This document shows positions 44,293 to 53,586 of a stretch of 64,000 nucleotides of DNA, piece after piece. Source of the stretch: Nocardia anocheti. Lineage in GTDB: Bacteria > Actinomycetota > Actinomycetes > Mycobacteriales > Mycobacteriaceae. Under the pieces are notes generated by a model. The model was given only the letters and a program-made list of their open reading frames with translations, was not told the DNA's origin and made no database searches. Numbering within the stretch: the stretch's first letter is position 1; every line of letters begins with the position of its first letter. The DNA is taken from assembly GCF_029675105.1 (NCBI RefSeq), contig NZ_JAQQFV010000005.1:1-64000 (forward strand). The letters run 5' to 3'. A program made the position numbers and the translations under genes.

Positions 44293-45041
44293 ATGTCACT
44301 CCTTCTCCGCGCGGCGTGCGGCGCCACGGTGACCAGCGACCAGGGTCGGCGCGGCAAGGTGAACTCCAGATTGTGCAGGGCCGAGCGCGTCGGCTCGCCG
44401 GTCTCGGGGTGGCGCAGCAGCAACTCCGGAGCGTCGGCGTTGTCGGGGATGTCCGGGGCCGTCGTCCACAGTCGGGTCCACACGGCGGCGCGCGAGCACG
44501 AGTCGACGATGGCGTCGATGCGTTTCTGCGGCACCACGCCGGGCGCGGTCACCCGGAAGCTGTAGACGAACAGGTGGATCTGGCGCTCCCAGTCCAGCAC
44601 CACTTCCGGAGCCGCCGGGTCCAGCAACATCCACTCCAGCAGCGTCGTTCCCGCCACCATGCCGGGGAACTGCCGGTCCCAGCCGGGATTGGTGGCCAGG
44701 ATGTCGGAGGTGGGATACACCAGCAGGCAGGCGGGCTGGGTGAGGTTGTCCAACAGGGTGAGATCCGCCTCGGGGACCTCCGGTGCGAGGGCCGGGGCGG
44801 GCGCGTCGTAGCGCGGGGACAGCGACAGCGACACCAGGTGCTCGCGGAACAGATCGGGCACGTCGAGTGCCTCGAACAGCGAGGTCAGCGCCTCGAGCGT
44901 GGGGACGCGGGTGCCCTGCTCGATCTTCTGCACGAGCGCGGGGGAGATCCCGGCGCGGGCGCCGAGCGCGGCTCTGGTCAGGCCCGCCGACTCCCGGCGT
45001 TCGCGCAGGAATCGCGCCACCGGTGCGTGCGGGTCTTCCAC
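44289..45041 (-). CDS. XRE regulator with MmyB-like ligand-binding domain (first of tandem pair)
   Basis: A 250-residue paralogue of the next gene: LRERRESAGLTRAALGARAG, ISPALVQKIEQGTRVPT, then DILATNPGWDRQFPG and LLEWMLLDPAAPEVVLDWER. Both share PGVVPQ-R/K-RID and LRHPETGE. The pair arose by tandem duplication but has diverged well beyond a recent event, mostly in the ligand domain. Direct repeats 24-40 nt upstream may serve autoregulation. Confidence 0.82.
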   Translation of the reverse strand: MEDPHAPVARFLRERRESAGLTRAALGARAGISPALVQKIEQGTRVPTLEALTSLFEALDVPDLFREHLVSLSLSPRYDAPAPALAPEVPEADLTLLDNLTQPACLLVYPTSDILATNPGWDRQFPGMVAGTTLLEWMLLDPAAPEVVLDWERQIHLFVYSFRVTAPGVVPQKRIDAIVDSCSRAAVWTRLWTTAPDIPDNADAPELLLRHPETGEPTRSALHNLEFTLPRRPWSLVTVAPHAARRRSDM

Positions 45042-45064
45042 GCCACGTTCCTCCGCTGCGTCGA

Positions 45065-45081
45065 TGGGACAAATTGGGACA
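45065..45081 (-). promoter_or_regulatory. Direct repeat upstream of the XRE pair
   Basis: TGGGACA occurs at 45065-45071 and 45075-45081, one helical turn apart, 24-40 nt before the start of the first XRE gene. Its placement suits dimer binding by these regulators. Confidence 0.4.
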
Positions 45082-45462
45082 GTCGTCTAGCTTGACCGAC
45101 AGTAAAGCGTTCGCAAAAATTCTCACAGCCGGGCGGGACACCGCACGGCTACCAGTCCAGCATCATCGGGCGCCGCGCGTCGGCGTCCACGCTGGTCCGG
45201 TCAGTGTGTTCCGGAGCGGTACGTGTTCGAAACCACGTCCGCGCCCCCGTGCGCGGATGTCGCCGGAGGGGATGGCACGCACGCTTGCTGCGCGCCGAGA
45301 GCGCGGTTTGTCGAGCCGACGCCCGGGTGGCGCAGGGGTCCACCCGGTGGTCGTGCTCCCGCCCGGCCCGCTCCGGAGCACACCGACCGGTTTCCCTCAG
45401 GGGGAACCCACGGCGCCTCCGGTTCGTCTTAGAGTGCACAGGCACAACGAAAGCGGGGGGCG
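45082..45462. other. Intergenic stretch with no gene recognised
   Basis: This 381-nt gap between the divergent XRE and CHAP genes holds the two promoters; CTTAGAGTG near 45430 could be the CHAP -10 region. Several overlapping frames of 60-100 codons exist on both strands, but their products are Arg/Pro-rich, mutually antisense and without family resemblance. I see no tRNA, terminator or repeat. Confidence 0.5.
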
Positions 45463-46047
45463 ATGACGCAACTTCAGACCGAACCCACCGGCCGCGTCGG
45501 CCGCTGGATGCTCGGTATCTCCGGACTGCTGGCGGCCACGGCCGTGATCGTCGGCGGACTGGTGTGGTGGCAGCACGACTGGGGCGAGCCGTTCCCGTCG
45601 CTGGACACCGAACACCTCGACGATCAGCAGATCGCGCTGGTGGAGGTGCTGCGGCGCGAATACGAGCAGCCCGGTGACGGCCGCAAATACGCCGAGGGCG
45701 TCGAGGAGGCGTGGTGCGCCGACTTCGTCAGCTGGACCATGCGCGAGGCGGGCAGGCCGCTGGCCAACCCGAACTCCGGGGCCTGGCGCATCCCGGGCGT
45801 CTACACGCTGCAGGAGTACTACCAGCAGGTCGGCCGGTTCACCCGTAACGACGTCGGCTACCGGCCGCGCACCGGTGACGTGGTGCTCTACGGCCCGGAC
45901 AGTCCCTTGGGTCAGCACACCAACATCGTGCTGGAGTCCGACGGCGAGACCATCACCACCATCGGTGGCAACGAACTGGGCGGTATTCGGGTCCGCACCA
46001 TCACCCTGGCCGAAACCAACGATCTGGTCGGCTATGGACGTTTCTGA
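45463..46047 (+). CDS. Membrane-anchored CHAP-domain amidase/endopeptidase
   Basis: A 194-residue protein with one N-terminal membrane anchor (MLGISGLLAATAVIVGGLVWW, about 16-36) and an extracytoplasmic CHAP domain. Catalytic Cys85 is in EEAWCADFVSW and His152 in PLGQHTNIVLE; PRTGDVVLY and GGNELGGIRV complete the fold. CHAP enzymes cut peptidoglycan peptides or glutathionylspermidine; a cell-wall role fits the topology. GGGGGG precedes the ATG. Confidence 0.85.
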   Translation: MTQLQTEPTGRVGRWMLGISGLLAATAVIVGGLVWWQHDWGEPFPSLDTEHLDDQQIALVEVLRREYEQPGDGRKYAEGVEEAWCADFVSWTMREAGRPLANPNSGAWRIPGVYTLQEYYQQVGRFTRNDVGYRPRTGDVVLYGPDSPLGQHTNIVLESDGETITTIGGNELGGIRVRTITLAETNDLVGYGRF

Positions 46048-46121
46048 AATCGATTGTCGCTCAAGACAACTGCTGTGAACCTGGACGGCGGTGCCACGCG
46101 GGTGCCCGTACCATGGACAGT

Positions 46122-46188
46122 GCGGCGCCCGGCAGCGCCGCCGATGGCTCCTCCGTCCTGCTTCCCCCTCATCGGCAGGACGGAGGAG
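46122..46188 (+). promoter_or_regulatory. Structured leader burying the ribosome binding site
   Basis: Hairpin 1 is GCGGCGC/GCGCCGC (46122-46128 with 46135-46141). Hairpin 2 is a perfect 14-bp stem (46148-46161 with 46175-46188) and 13-nt loop. The right arm of hairpin 2 contains GGAGGAG, 8 nt before GTG 46197, fully paired with CTCCTCC. TACCAT at about 46110 could be the -10 box, giving a leader of about 80 nt. The design suggests control of translation initiation by a thermometer, protein or ligand. Confidence 0.6.
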
Positions 46189-46196
46189 TTGTTACG

Positions 46197-47354
46197 GTGT
46201 CGGATGTGCATGCGCAGGTGACCGATGAGGCCCGTCGAGACCCGACGTGGATCGATTACGCCGATTTCGGCGAGCGCTTCGTCACCTACGCGGTGACCGA
46301 GGACCGCATCGCCGCCGCCGTGGCCGGGATGACCGGGCGCGGGGTGCAGATCGGCCCGTTCTCGCTGGGTCCGGCCGGGCTGGCCGGGTTCGCCGCCGAG
46401 GGCACGCTGGGCACCCCGGTGGTCACCCGCACACCCGGTGACGCGCTCAGCTTCGGCGTGAAGATCCCGCTGACCTTGGCCGTCAACCTGGTGCTGGGCG
46501 GCCGCAAACTGGGCCTGGCCGCCGTGGTCGAGATCGGCCTGACCCTGCACGCCCGCACCGCTGCGCCCCTGCTGGTGGTGATCGACGTGGCCCCGGTGAC
46601 CGCGCGGGACGTGAGCTTCACCCTGCGCGCCGAAGCCGTCGACAGTGCCTGGGAGATGCTGCTCGACCCCATCGCGGGCCTGGTCCAGCGCGAGGTCGCG
46701 GGCCGGGTGAACGCCATCGTCGGTGACCCGAAGGTGCGCTCCGAGCGCGTCTTCGACATCGAGGCCATCCTCGACGGCTACCGCTCGCCGCACCGCAACG
46801 ACACCGTCTTCGAGTGGATCGACTACCGCGAGTTCGGCCTGCGCTTCTTCACCACCATCGTCACCCGCGAGCGCGTGCACGGCGTGGTCGGCCAGATGGC
46901 GGGCAGCCCGATCGAGGTCGGCCCGCTCTCGGAGGGCCCCCGTGGCGCCGCCACGGTGACGGTGCGCGGCGCGATCGAGGAGCCACGCGTGCTCGACCGA
47001 GGCACCGGCGCACCCGGTGACCTGCGCGTCTTCGACATGGTGCTGCCGGTGGGCCTCGACATCACAGTCGACGTGCTCAAGGCCAACCACTACCGCGCCG
47101 ACCTGCGGATTCCGCTGGTCCTCACGGCCAGGGCCGCCGAGCCGCTACAGATCGTCATCGATGTGCCGCCGCCCGCGGTCGAGGACATCTCGATGGAGTT
47201 CCGGGCCAAGGGTTTGCGCGCGGCAACGCTGGCGCGCCTCGCCGGGATCAAGAAGCAGATCATCTCCCAGGTCGTCGCGGTGGTGAGTACCGAGCTGGCC
47301 GATCCGAGCGGCCGGACCATCGACGTGGGCGCGGCGATCGACGGCGCCACCTGA
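46197..47354 (+). CDS. Protein of two tandem homologous domains, unknown function
   Basis: A 385-residue soluble protein made of two repeats of about 190 residues. Repeat one starts WIDYADFGERFVTYAVTEDR and continues GVQIGPFSLGPAGLAGF; repeat two starts WIDYREFGLRFFTTIVTRER and continues PIEVGPLSEGPRGAATV. Each continues with alternating hydrophobic beta strands (LAVNLVLGG, LLVVIDVAPV; LDITVDVL, LQIVIDVPPP) and a helix near IVGDPKVR or AVVSTELADP. The fold resembles lipid-binding tubular domains in outline only. GTG 46197 is chosen for its Shine-Dalgarno inside the leader hairpin. Confidence 0.7.
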   Translation: MSDVHAQVTDEARRDPTWIDYADFGERFVTYAVTEDRIAAAVAGMTGRGVQIGPFSLGPAGLAGFAAEGTLGTPVVTRTPGDALSFGVKIPLTLAVNLVLGGRKLGLAAVVEIGLTLHARTAAPLLVVIDVAPVTARDVSFTLRAEAVDSAWEMLLDPIAGLVQREVAGRVNAIVGDPKVRSERVFDIEAILDGYRSPHRNDTVFEWIDYREFGLRFFTTIVTRERVHGVVGQMAGSPIEVGPLSEGPRGAATVTVRGAIEEPRVLDRGTGAPGDLRVFDMVLPVGLDITVDVLKANHYRADLRIPLVLTARAAEPLQIVIDVPPPAVEDISMEFRAKGLRAATLARLAGIKKQIISQVVAVVSTELADPSGRTIDVGAAIDGAT

Positions 47355-47458
47355 CACCCGTGTGACTCGTGGGGTGAATGTGGCCGTTGGTTCTGGCGGT
47401 TCCCCTGTGGTTGTGGTGCAATGAGGCGACGTTCGAGGCTGCGTGAAGGAGTCCTGCG

Positions 47459-48169
47459 ATGCGTTCCACCTCTGTGAATCGGCGGGAGTTCTTCGGATTC
47501 GCCGCCGCCGCGGCCACCGTGGGGATGGGCCTGGCCGCCGCCCCCGCCGCCGCCCGGTCCTTCGGCACCATGGTCGACTACGCGGCGGGCGTGCCCTCGG
47601 CCTCGGCCATCCGCGCCGCCGGACACATCGGCGTGATCCGCTACGTCTCCGATCGCAGGCCCGGCGCCGAGTGGATGGAAGGCAAGCCGCTGCGGGCCGC
47701 CGAGGTGGAGGATTTGTGGTCGGAGGGCCTGTCGATCGTGTCGAACTACCAGTTCGGCAAGGGCCCCACCGCCGACTGGCGCGGCGGCCGCGAGGCGGGC
47801 AAACGCCACGCCGAGCGCGGCTGGCAGCTGCACAGTGCCGCAGGCGGCCCCGATTCCGCCCCGATCTACGCCTCGATCGACGACAACCCCGACGAGGACG
47901 AGTTCGACGAGATGATCGCCCCCTACATCGAGGGCTGGGAATCGGTCCTCGGCCACGACCTCGTCGGCATCTACGCCAACACCCCCACCATCGACCGCGC
48001 CCTGGACGCGGGCCTGTCTTCCTGGTTCTGGCAGCACAATTGGGGCACCCCGCGCGGCTACGTGCACCCGCGAGCACAACTGCACCAGTTCGAGATCGAC
48101 AAGCGCAGCATCGACGGCGTCGGCGTCGATCTGAACCGGGTACTGGCCTCCGACTACGGCCAGTGGTGA
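47459..48169 (+). CDS. Tat-exported DUF1906 (Rv2525c-like) glycoside-hydrolase-fold protein
   Basis: A 236-residue protein exported by the Tat route: NRREFFGFAAAAATVGMGLAAAPAAA. The mature part is a DUF1906 TIM-barrel: TMVDYAAGVPSASAIRAAG, VIRYVSDRRPG, LSIVSNYQFG, PIYASIDDNPD, LVGIYANTPTIDRAL and WFWQHNWG. In M. tuberculosis Rv2525c is a Tat substrate with a glycoside-hydrolase-like fold and envelope effects. The acidic residues in SIDDN could serve catalysis. AAGGAG lies 8 nt before the ATG. Confidence 0.85.
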   Translation: MRSTSVNRREFFGFAAAAATVGMGLAAAPAAARSFGTMVDYAAGVPSASAIRAAGHIGVIRYVSDRRPGAEWMEGKPLRAAEVEDLWSEGLSIVSNYQFGKGPTADWRGGREAGKRHAERGWQLHSAAGGPDSAPIYASIDDNPDEDEFDEMIAPYIEGWESVLGHDLVGIYANTPTIDRALDAGLSSWFWQHNWGTPRGYVHPRAQLHQFEIDKRSIDGVGVDLNRVLASDYGQW

Positions 48170-48173
48170 ACCA

Positions 48174-48533
48174 CTAGGTCTGACTGTGCCGCGTCGGCGC
48201 GAGCCGCAACTCGGGCTCGTCGTCGGGCACCACACGCAGCGCGGCCCGGTTCTCGGGCGCCGAATGCACCCCGAGCCACGACAGCAGCGACCACCGCGAC
48301 AGCCCCGAGAACGCCGACCCCAAACTCACGAACGAGCCCGACGAGATCACCGACCCGAACGACCCCACCGACCCGACCGAGAGCACCGACCCGACACTGC
48401 CGATCGAGAGCACCGAATACGCCGACCCGATCGACAGAATCGACCCCTCGGACCGCCACGACAGAATGGACCGGTGCGATCTCCTGCTCCGGATCGACCG
48501 GAGATCCTGGACAGAGCTCTGGTTGGTCGCCAT
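48174..48533 (-). CDS. Serine-every-third-residue (SXX) repeat protein, unknown
   Basis: A 119-residue protein. From residue 13 to 87 serine occupies every third position without exception, 25 triplets such as SIL-SIG-SAY-SVL-SIG-SVG; the two other positions are mostly Val, Ile, Leu, Gly or Phe. The first triplets are Arg-rich (SIR-SRR-SHR). A polar tail follows (APENRAALRVV, DDEPELRLAP). There is no signal peptide. A period-three pattern suggests a beta-solenoid or similar fibrous fold. TAGACC ends 6 nt before the ATG. Convergent with the DUF1906 gene. Confidence 0.7.
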   Translation of the reverse strand: MATNQSSVQDLRSIRSRRSHRSILSWRSEGSILSIGSAYSVLSIGSVGSVLSVGSVGSFGSVISSGSFVSLGSAFSGLSRWSLLSWLGVHSAPENRAALRVVPDDEPELRLAPTRHSQT

Positions 48534-48636
48534 CGTCTCGGTCTACCACATACCCCGCGCCACCGGAACACCCCGGAAACGACCGAACCCGGTCCGTTCG
48601 ATGGGAACGGGACCGGGTTCGGTGAGTTCTCTACTC

Positions 48637-49416
48637 CTAGACGGTGAAGAAGCCCAGGGTCGGCATGAAGGAGCAGGTGCGGGGGGCGGCGCCTTCGGCG
48701 GCGGTGGTGAGGGAGCCGGAGACGACGGCGACGACCCGGCCGTGGCCGGTGTTCGCGATGGCCGAGAGGGTGGCGGGGCCGCCGGGGTTGATCTTGGCCT
48801 CGTCGGTCAACGTCTGCACGGCCGACTGGCGGGTGTCGAGGTTGAGCCACTGGACCGTCATGGGCGGGTTCTGTTCGGCGGTCGGCGCCTTGGTGCCGAG
48901 CGCGGTGAACACGAAACCGGCCTGACCGGCGGCGGGGCCGGGCGGGGGCAGCTGGGCCGGACCGGCGACCGCGAGCGCGGTGCCGACCGAGTCGGCGCCG
49001 TCGCCGATGCAGCCCTTGCCGATGGTCGGGTAGAGGAACTGGGCGATGACCGGCCCGTCTTCGGGGATCTCGGGGCCGCCGCCACCGCTGCCGTCGAGGA
49101 AGGTGATGATCCGCTCGAGGGTGGACTTGATGGCGGGCGGGAGGTTCAGCGTGGCCAGCAGGGTGCGCGCCTGGTCGAGCAGCGCGGTCTGCGGGTTCGC
49201 GACGTCGGCCGGGCCCGCGATGAGACCGGCGACGGCGGGGGCGAAGGCGGCGAGCGCGTCGACGGGGACGCCCTCTGGCACCATCGGGACGCTGATCGGC
49301 GCCGCCTGCGGGGCGGGCGCGGGAGCGGCGATGGTCGACGCCGGTGCGGCGAGCATGGCGCTGGCCGCGATGGCGAAAGCGGTCGTTGCGATCCGCGATC
49401 CTCGGCTACGAAGCAC
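48637..49416 (-). CDS. Secreted Ala/Pro-rich protein (Rv1157c-like)
   Basis: An approximately 259-residue exported protein. Signal peptide RIATTAFAIAASAMLAAPASTIA is followed by an Ala/Pro segment, a helical region (ALLDQARTLLATLNLPPAIK) and a beta domain with FLYPTIGKGCIGDGADSVGTAL, VQWLNLDTRQSAVQTL and CSFMPTLGFFTV; two Cys could pair. Position next to pimE matches M. tuberculosis Rv1157c. GTG 49416 places the signal peptide at the N-terminus; the frame stays open to an ATG at 49557. The gap to pimE shows no other gene. Confidence 0.7.
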   Translation of the reverse strand: MLRSRGSRIATTAFAIAASAMLAAPASTIAAPAPAPQAAPISVPMVPEGVPVDALAAFAPAVAGLIAGPADVANPQTALLDQARTLLATLNLPPAIKSTLERIITFLDGSGGGGPEIPEDGPVIAQFLYPTIGKGCIGDGADSVGTALAVAGPAQLPPPGPAAGQAGFVFTALGTKAPTAEQNPPMTVQWLNLDTRQSAVQTLTDEAKINPGGPATLSAIANTGHGRVVAVVSGSLTTAAEGAAPRTCSFMPTLGFFTV

Positions 49417-49691
49417 TGGTCCAGCCGTCCTTACCTCGGTGTTGCGATGGTGACGAGGAGTCGAACCCGTCTGTGTCGGGGTCACTCTAGGGACAACGCC
49501 GCTGTGTTGTACAGCCGCCCGGCCCGATGTCGTGTCCGGACCCGAAACCGTGTTCATCGACGCTAACCCCGGTGCGTGTTACAGATGGGGATGTTGATGC
49601 AACTGTTACCGATGGTGTCGAGGGGTGTGCGGGTGGCTGGTCAACCCGTGCGCGTAGGCGCGCGCACGAGCCCGGTTAAGGTTGTCTCACC

Positions 49692-50924
49692 ATGGCATCG
49701 AACAGACATCTCCGATGGGCGCTCGTGCTGCTCGGACTGTCCGTGCTGGCCCGCCTGGGCTGGATGCTGTTCGCGCCGAACGGCCTCAACGTCGTCGACC
49801 TGCACGTCTACGTGGACGGCTCGGCCTCGCTGCTCACCGATCGGCTCTACGACTTCACCTATTCGGAGGTGACGCCGGACTTCCCGCTGCCGTTCACCTA
49901 TCCGCCCTTCGCGGCGCTGGTCTTCTTCCCGCTGCACTATCTGCCGTTCACGCTGGTGGCGGTCGGTTGGATGCTGGCGACGGTGGCCGCGCTCTACGGC
50001 GTGATCCGGATCAGCCTGGAACTGCTGGTCGGTGCCGAGCGCGCCCGGCAGACCCGGTGGATCACCCTCGCGGTGGGCTGGACGGCGCTGGGTGTGTGGC
50101 TCGAGCCGGTGCGCACGACCATCGACTACGGCCAGGTCAATGTGTTCCTGGTGTTCGGCGCGATGCTGGCGGTGCGCAGCGCGCGGTGGTGGATCTCGGG
50201 CACGCTGGTCGGCGTGATCGCGGGCATCAAGCTGACCCCGGCGATCACCGGCCTCTACTTCGTGGCCCGGCGCCGCTGGGCGACGGTGCTGTGGTCGGCG
50301 GCGGCCTTCGGGCTGACCGTCGCGGTGAGCTTCCTGATCAACGCGCACGAGGCGCGGCGCTACTTCGGCACCCTGCTCGGTGACGCCGACCGGATCGGGC
50401 CGGTGGGCTCGGTGTGGAACCAGTCGCTGCGCGGGACCATCAGCCGGATCCTGGGCCACGATGTGGAATCCGGGCCGTGGTGGATCGCGGCGGTGCTGCT
50501 CACCGCGGTGCTCGCGCTGCTGGCCTGGCGCACCCTCGGCCCCGACGACCGGCTCGGCACGCTGGTGCTGGTGCAACTGTTCGGGCTGATGATCTCGCCG
50601 ATCTCCTGGTCGCACCACTGGGTGTGGTTGATTCCCACCTCGCTGTGGCTGCTCTACGGGCCGCTGCGCGAGCAGCGGATGGCGCGGATCATCGCCGGGT
50701 TCTGGGTGCTGACGATGCTGGTCGGCGTGCCGTGGGTGCTCTCCTTCGCGCAGCCGACCATCTGGACCATCCCGCGGCCGTGGCCGCTGGCCTGGCTGGG
50801 CGCGGTCGACGCGATCGGGGTGTTCGTGCTGCTGGGCTGGCTGATCTGGCACGGGCGCGACACCCTGCGCGCGCAGGTGCGCTCGCTCGGCCGCGAGCCG
50901 GTCGAGGTGGCGGCGAACCGCTAG
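49692..50924 (+). CDS. pimE: PimE-like polyprenyl-phosphomannose-dependent mannosyltransferase
   Basis: A 410-residue GT-C membrane enzyme with about ten or more hydrophobic segments. The first periplasmic loop holds the essential acidic motif NVVDLHVYVDG. LPFTYPPFAAL, EPVRTTIDYGQVNVFLV, GVIAGIKLTPAI and MISPISWSHHWVWL are GT87 landmarks. PimE adds the alpha-1,2-mannose that turns PIM4 into PIM5/6, using polyprenyl-phosphomannose outside the membrane. Its neighbours (Rv1157c-like and PCD) match the M. tuberculosis pimE locus, supporting the name. No Shine-Dalgarno; TAAGGT lies 9 nt upstream. Confidence 0.85.
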   Translation: MASNRHLRWALVLLGLSVLARLGWMLFAPNGLNVVDLHVYVDGSASLLTDRLYDFTYSEVTPDFPLPFTYPPFAALVFFPLHYLPFTLVAVGWMLATVAALYGVIRISLELLVGAERARQTRWITLAVGWTALGVWLEPVRTTIDYGQVNVFLVFGAMLAVRSARWWISGTLVGVIAGIKLTPAITGLYFVARRRWATVLWSAAAFGLTVAVSFLINAHEARRYFGTLLGDADRIGPVGSVWNQSLRGTISRILGHDVESGPWWIAAVLLTAVLALLAWRTLGPDDRLGTLVLVQLFGLMISPISWSHHWVWLIPTSLWLLYGPLREQRMARIIAGFWVLTMLVGVPWVLSFAQPTIWTIPRPWPLAWLGAVDAIGVFVLLGWLIWHGRDTLRAQVRSLGREPVEVAANR

Positions 50925-51221
50925 TCAGCCGACGATCTCGTCGATGCTGTGCGCCAGCGCCGTGTCCTTCGCGGTGATCCCGCCCGCCGAATGCGTGCTG
51001 AGCGTGAAACGCAGCGTGCGCCAGCGGATATCGATATCGGGATGGTGATCGGCCGCCTCGGCCGCCGCCGCGATCCTGCGCACGAACTCGATGCCCGCCA
51101 GGAAACTCGGCGCGTCGACCGTGCGGGTGAGCGTGTCGCCCTCGTGGGACCACTCCGGCAGGGTGGCCAGGGCGATGGTGATCTCGGGGTCGCTGAGCAG
51201 TGCCGGTTTCGGAGTACCCAT
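50925..51221 (-). CDS. Pterin-4a-carbinolamine dehydratase
   Basis: A 98-residue enzyme of the PhhB/DCoH family that dehydrates 4a-hydroxytetrahydropterin. The active-site motif AADHHPDIDIRW supplies the His pair; LSTHSAGGITAKDTALAHSIDEI is the second conserved block. The gene abuts pimE convergently with no gap, as does Rv1159A in M. tuberculosis. ATG 51221 gives the normal family length. Confidence 0.9.
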   Translation of the reverse strand: MGTPKPALLSDPEITIALATLPEWSHEGDTLTRTVDAPSFLAGIEFVRRIAAAAEAADHHPDIDIRWRTLRFTLSTHSAGGITAKDTALAHSIDEIVG

Positions 51222-51274
51222 GTCCGCAGTTCTACGCCTGTTCCGGGCATGGCGCATCGCCCGTCGTCACAGGG

Positions 51275-51451
51275 TCAGGCGGCACGCGCTTTCTTCAGCG
51301 CTTTTTTGAGATCTTTGCCGCATATTCCGGCGGCCTCGGCCTTCTTCATCCGCATGATGACGACGGGACACTTGAAGCAGCGCGTCTTCTTTCTGCAGCA
51401 CTTCTTCTTCGGTTTCAGGCTCGACACCTTCTTGGCCTTCACCTTGCCCAT
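51275..51451 (-). CDS. 58-residue Lys/Cys-rich small protein
   Basis: A short gene of 58 codons plus stop. The product starts MGKVKAKKVSSLKPKKK, has the cysteine cluster CC-x5-C-x2-C (KKCCRKKTRCFKCPVV) and ends AGICGKDLKKALKKARAA; it has about 18 Lys and five Cys. This suggests a metal-binding, nucleic-acid-binding peptide; I recall similar short proteins in other actinobacteria. TAGGCT ends 7 nt before the ATG (leaderless), and an iron-box-like site covers it. It is divergent from typA. Confidence 0.7.
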   Translation of the reverse strand: MGKVKAKKVSSLKPKKKCCRKKTRCFKCPVVIMRMKKAEAAGICGKDLKKALKKARAA

Positions 51452-51470
51452 GGGGGTTAGCCTAGCCTCA
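51452..51470 (-). promoter_or_regulatory. IdeR/DtxR-type iron box candidate
   Basis: Read on the minus strand, TGAGGCTAGGCTAACCCCC matches 14 of 19 positions of the IdeR consensus, including the core AGGCTAACC. It ends one base before the ATG at 51451 and contains the presumed -10 TAGGCT, so iron-loaded IdeR would block transcription. Confidence 0.55.
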
Positions 51471-51576
51471 GTACAAAGCCTGACACGTGTGGGCCACCGG
51501 GGTACCGGTAGGGTGTAACAGGCCGCGATGCCAGTTGAATGCGCGCCAATACACCAACATGCAGGAGGATTGAGGC

Positions 51577-53481
<1,905 letters not shown>

Positions 53482-53493
53482 TAGTTCGCGAGT

Positions 53494-53525
53494 CGAGGGG
53501 ACGGTGCTTCGGTACCGTCCCCTCG
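53494..53525 (+). terminator. Terminator after typA
   Basis: A 12-bp perfect stem CGAGGGGACGGT/ACCGTCCCCTCG with an 8-nt loop starts 12 nt after the stop. Confidence 0.8.
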
Positions 53526-53586
53526 TTCGTTTCGGTGGGATGCGCGTGCGTGTCCCCGGACAGATGGGGCAGGTAGAGTGCCGAGC

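Noticed and set aside
42065..44299. Minus-strand open frame opposite the MFS gene, running into the XRE gene in another frame
   Set aside because: Arg/His/Gly-rich, no motif; MFS motif A and XRE helices are on the annotated frames.
45163..45445. Several overlapping 60-100-codon frames in the XRE-CHAP gap
   Set aside because: They are mutually overlapping, Arg/Pro-rich and without family resemblance or ribosome sites.
49441..49520. GGTTCGACTCC on the minus strand, like a tRNA T-arm
   Set aside because: The flanking bases do not form a proper T-stem, acceptor stem or anticodon arm.
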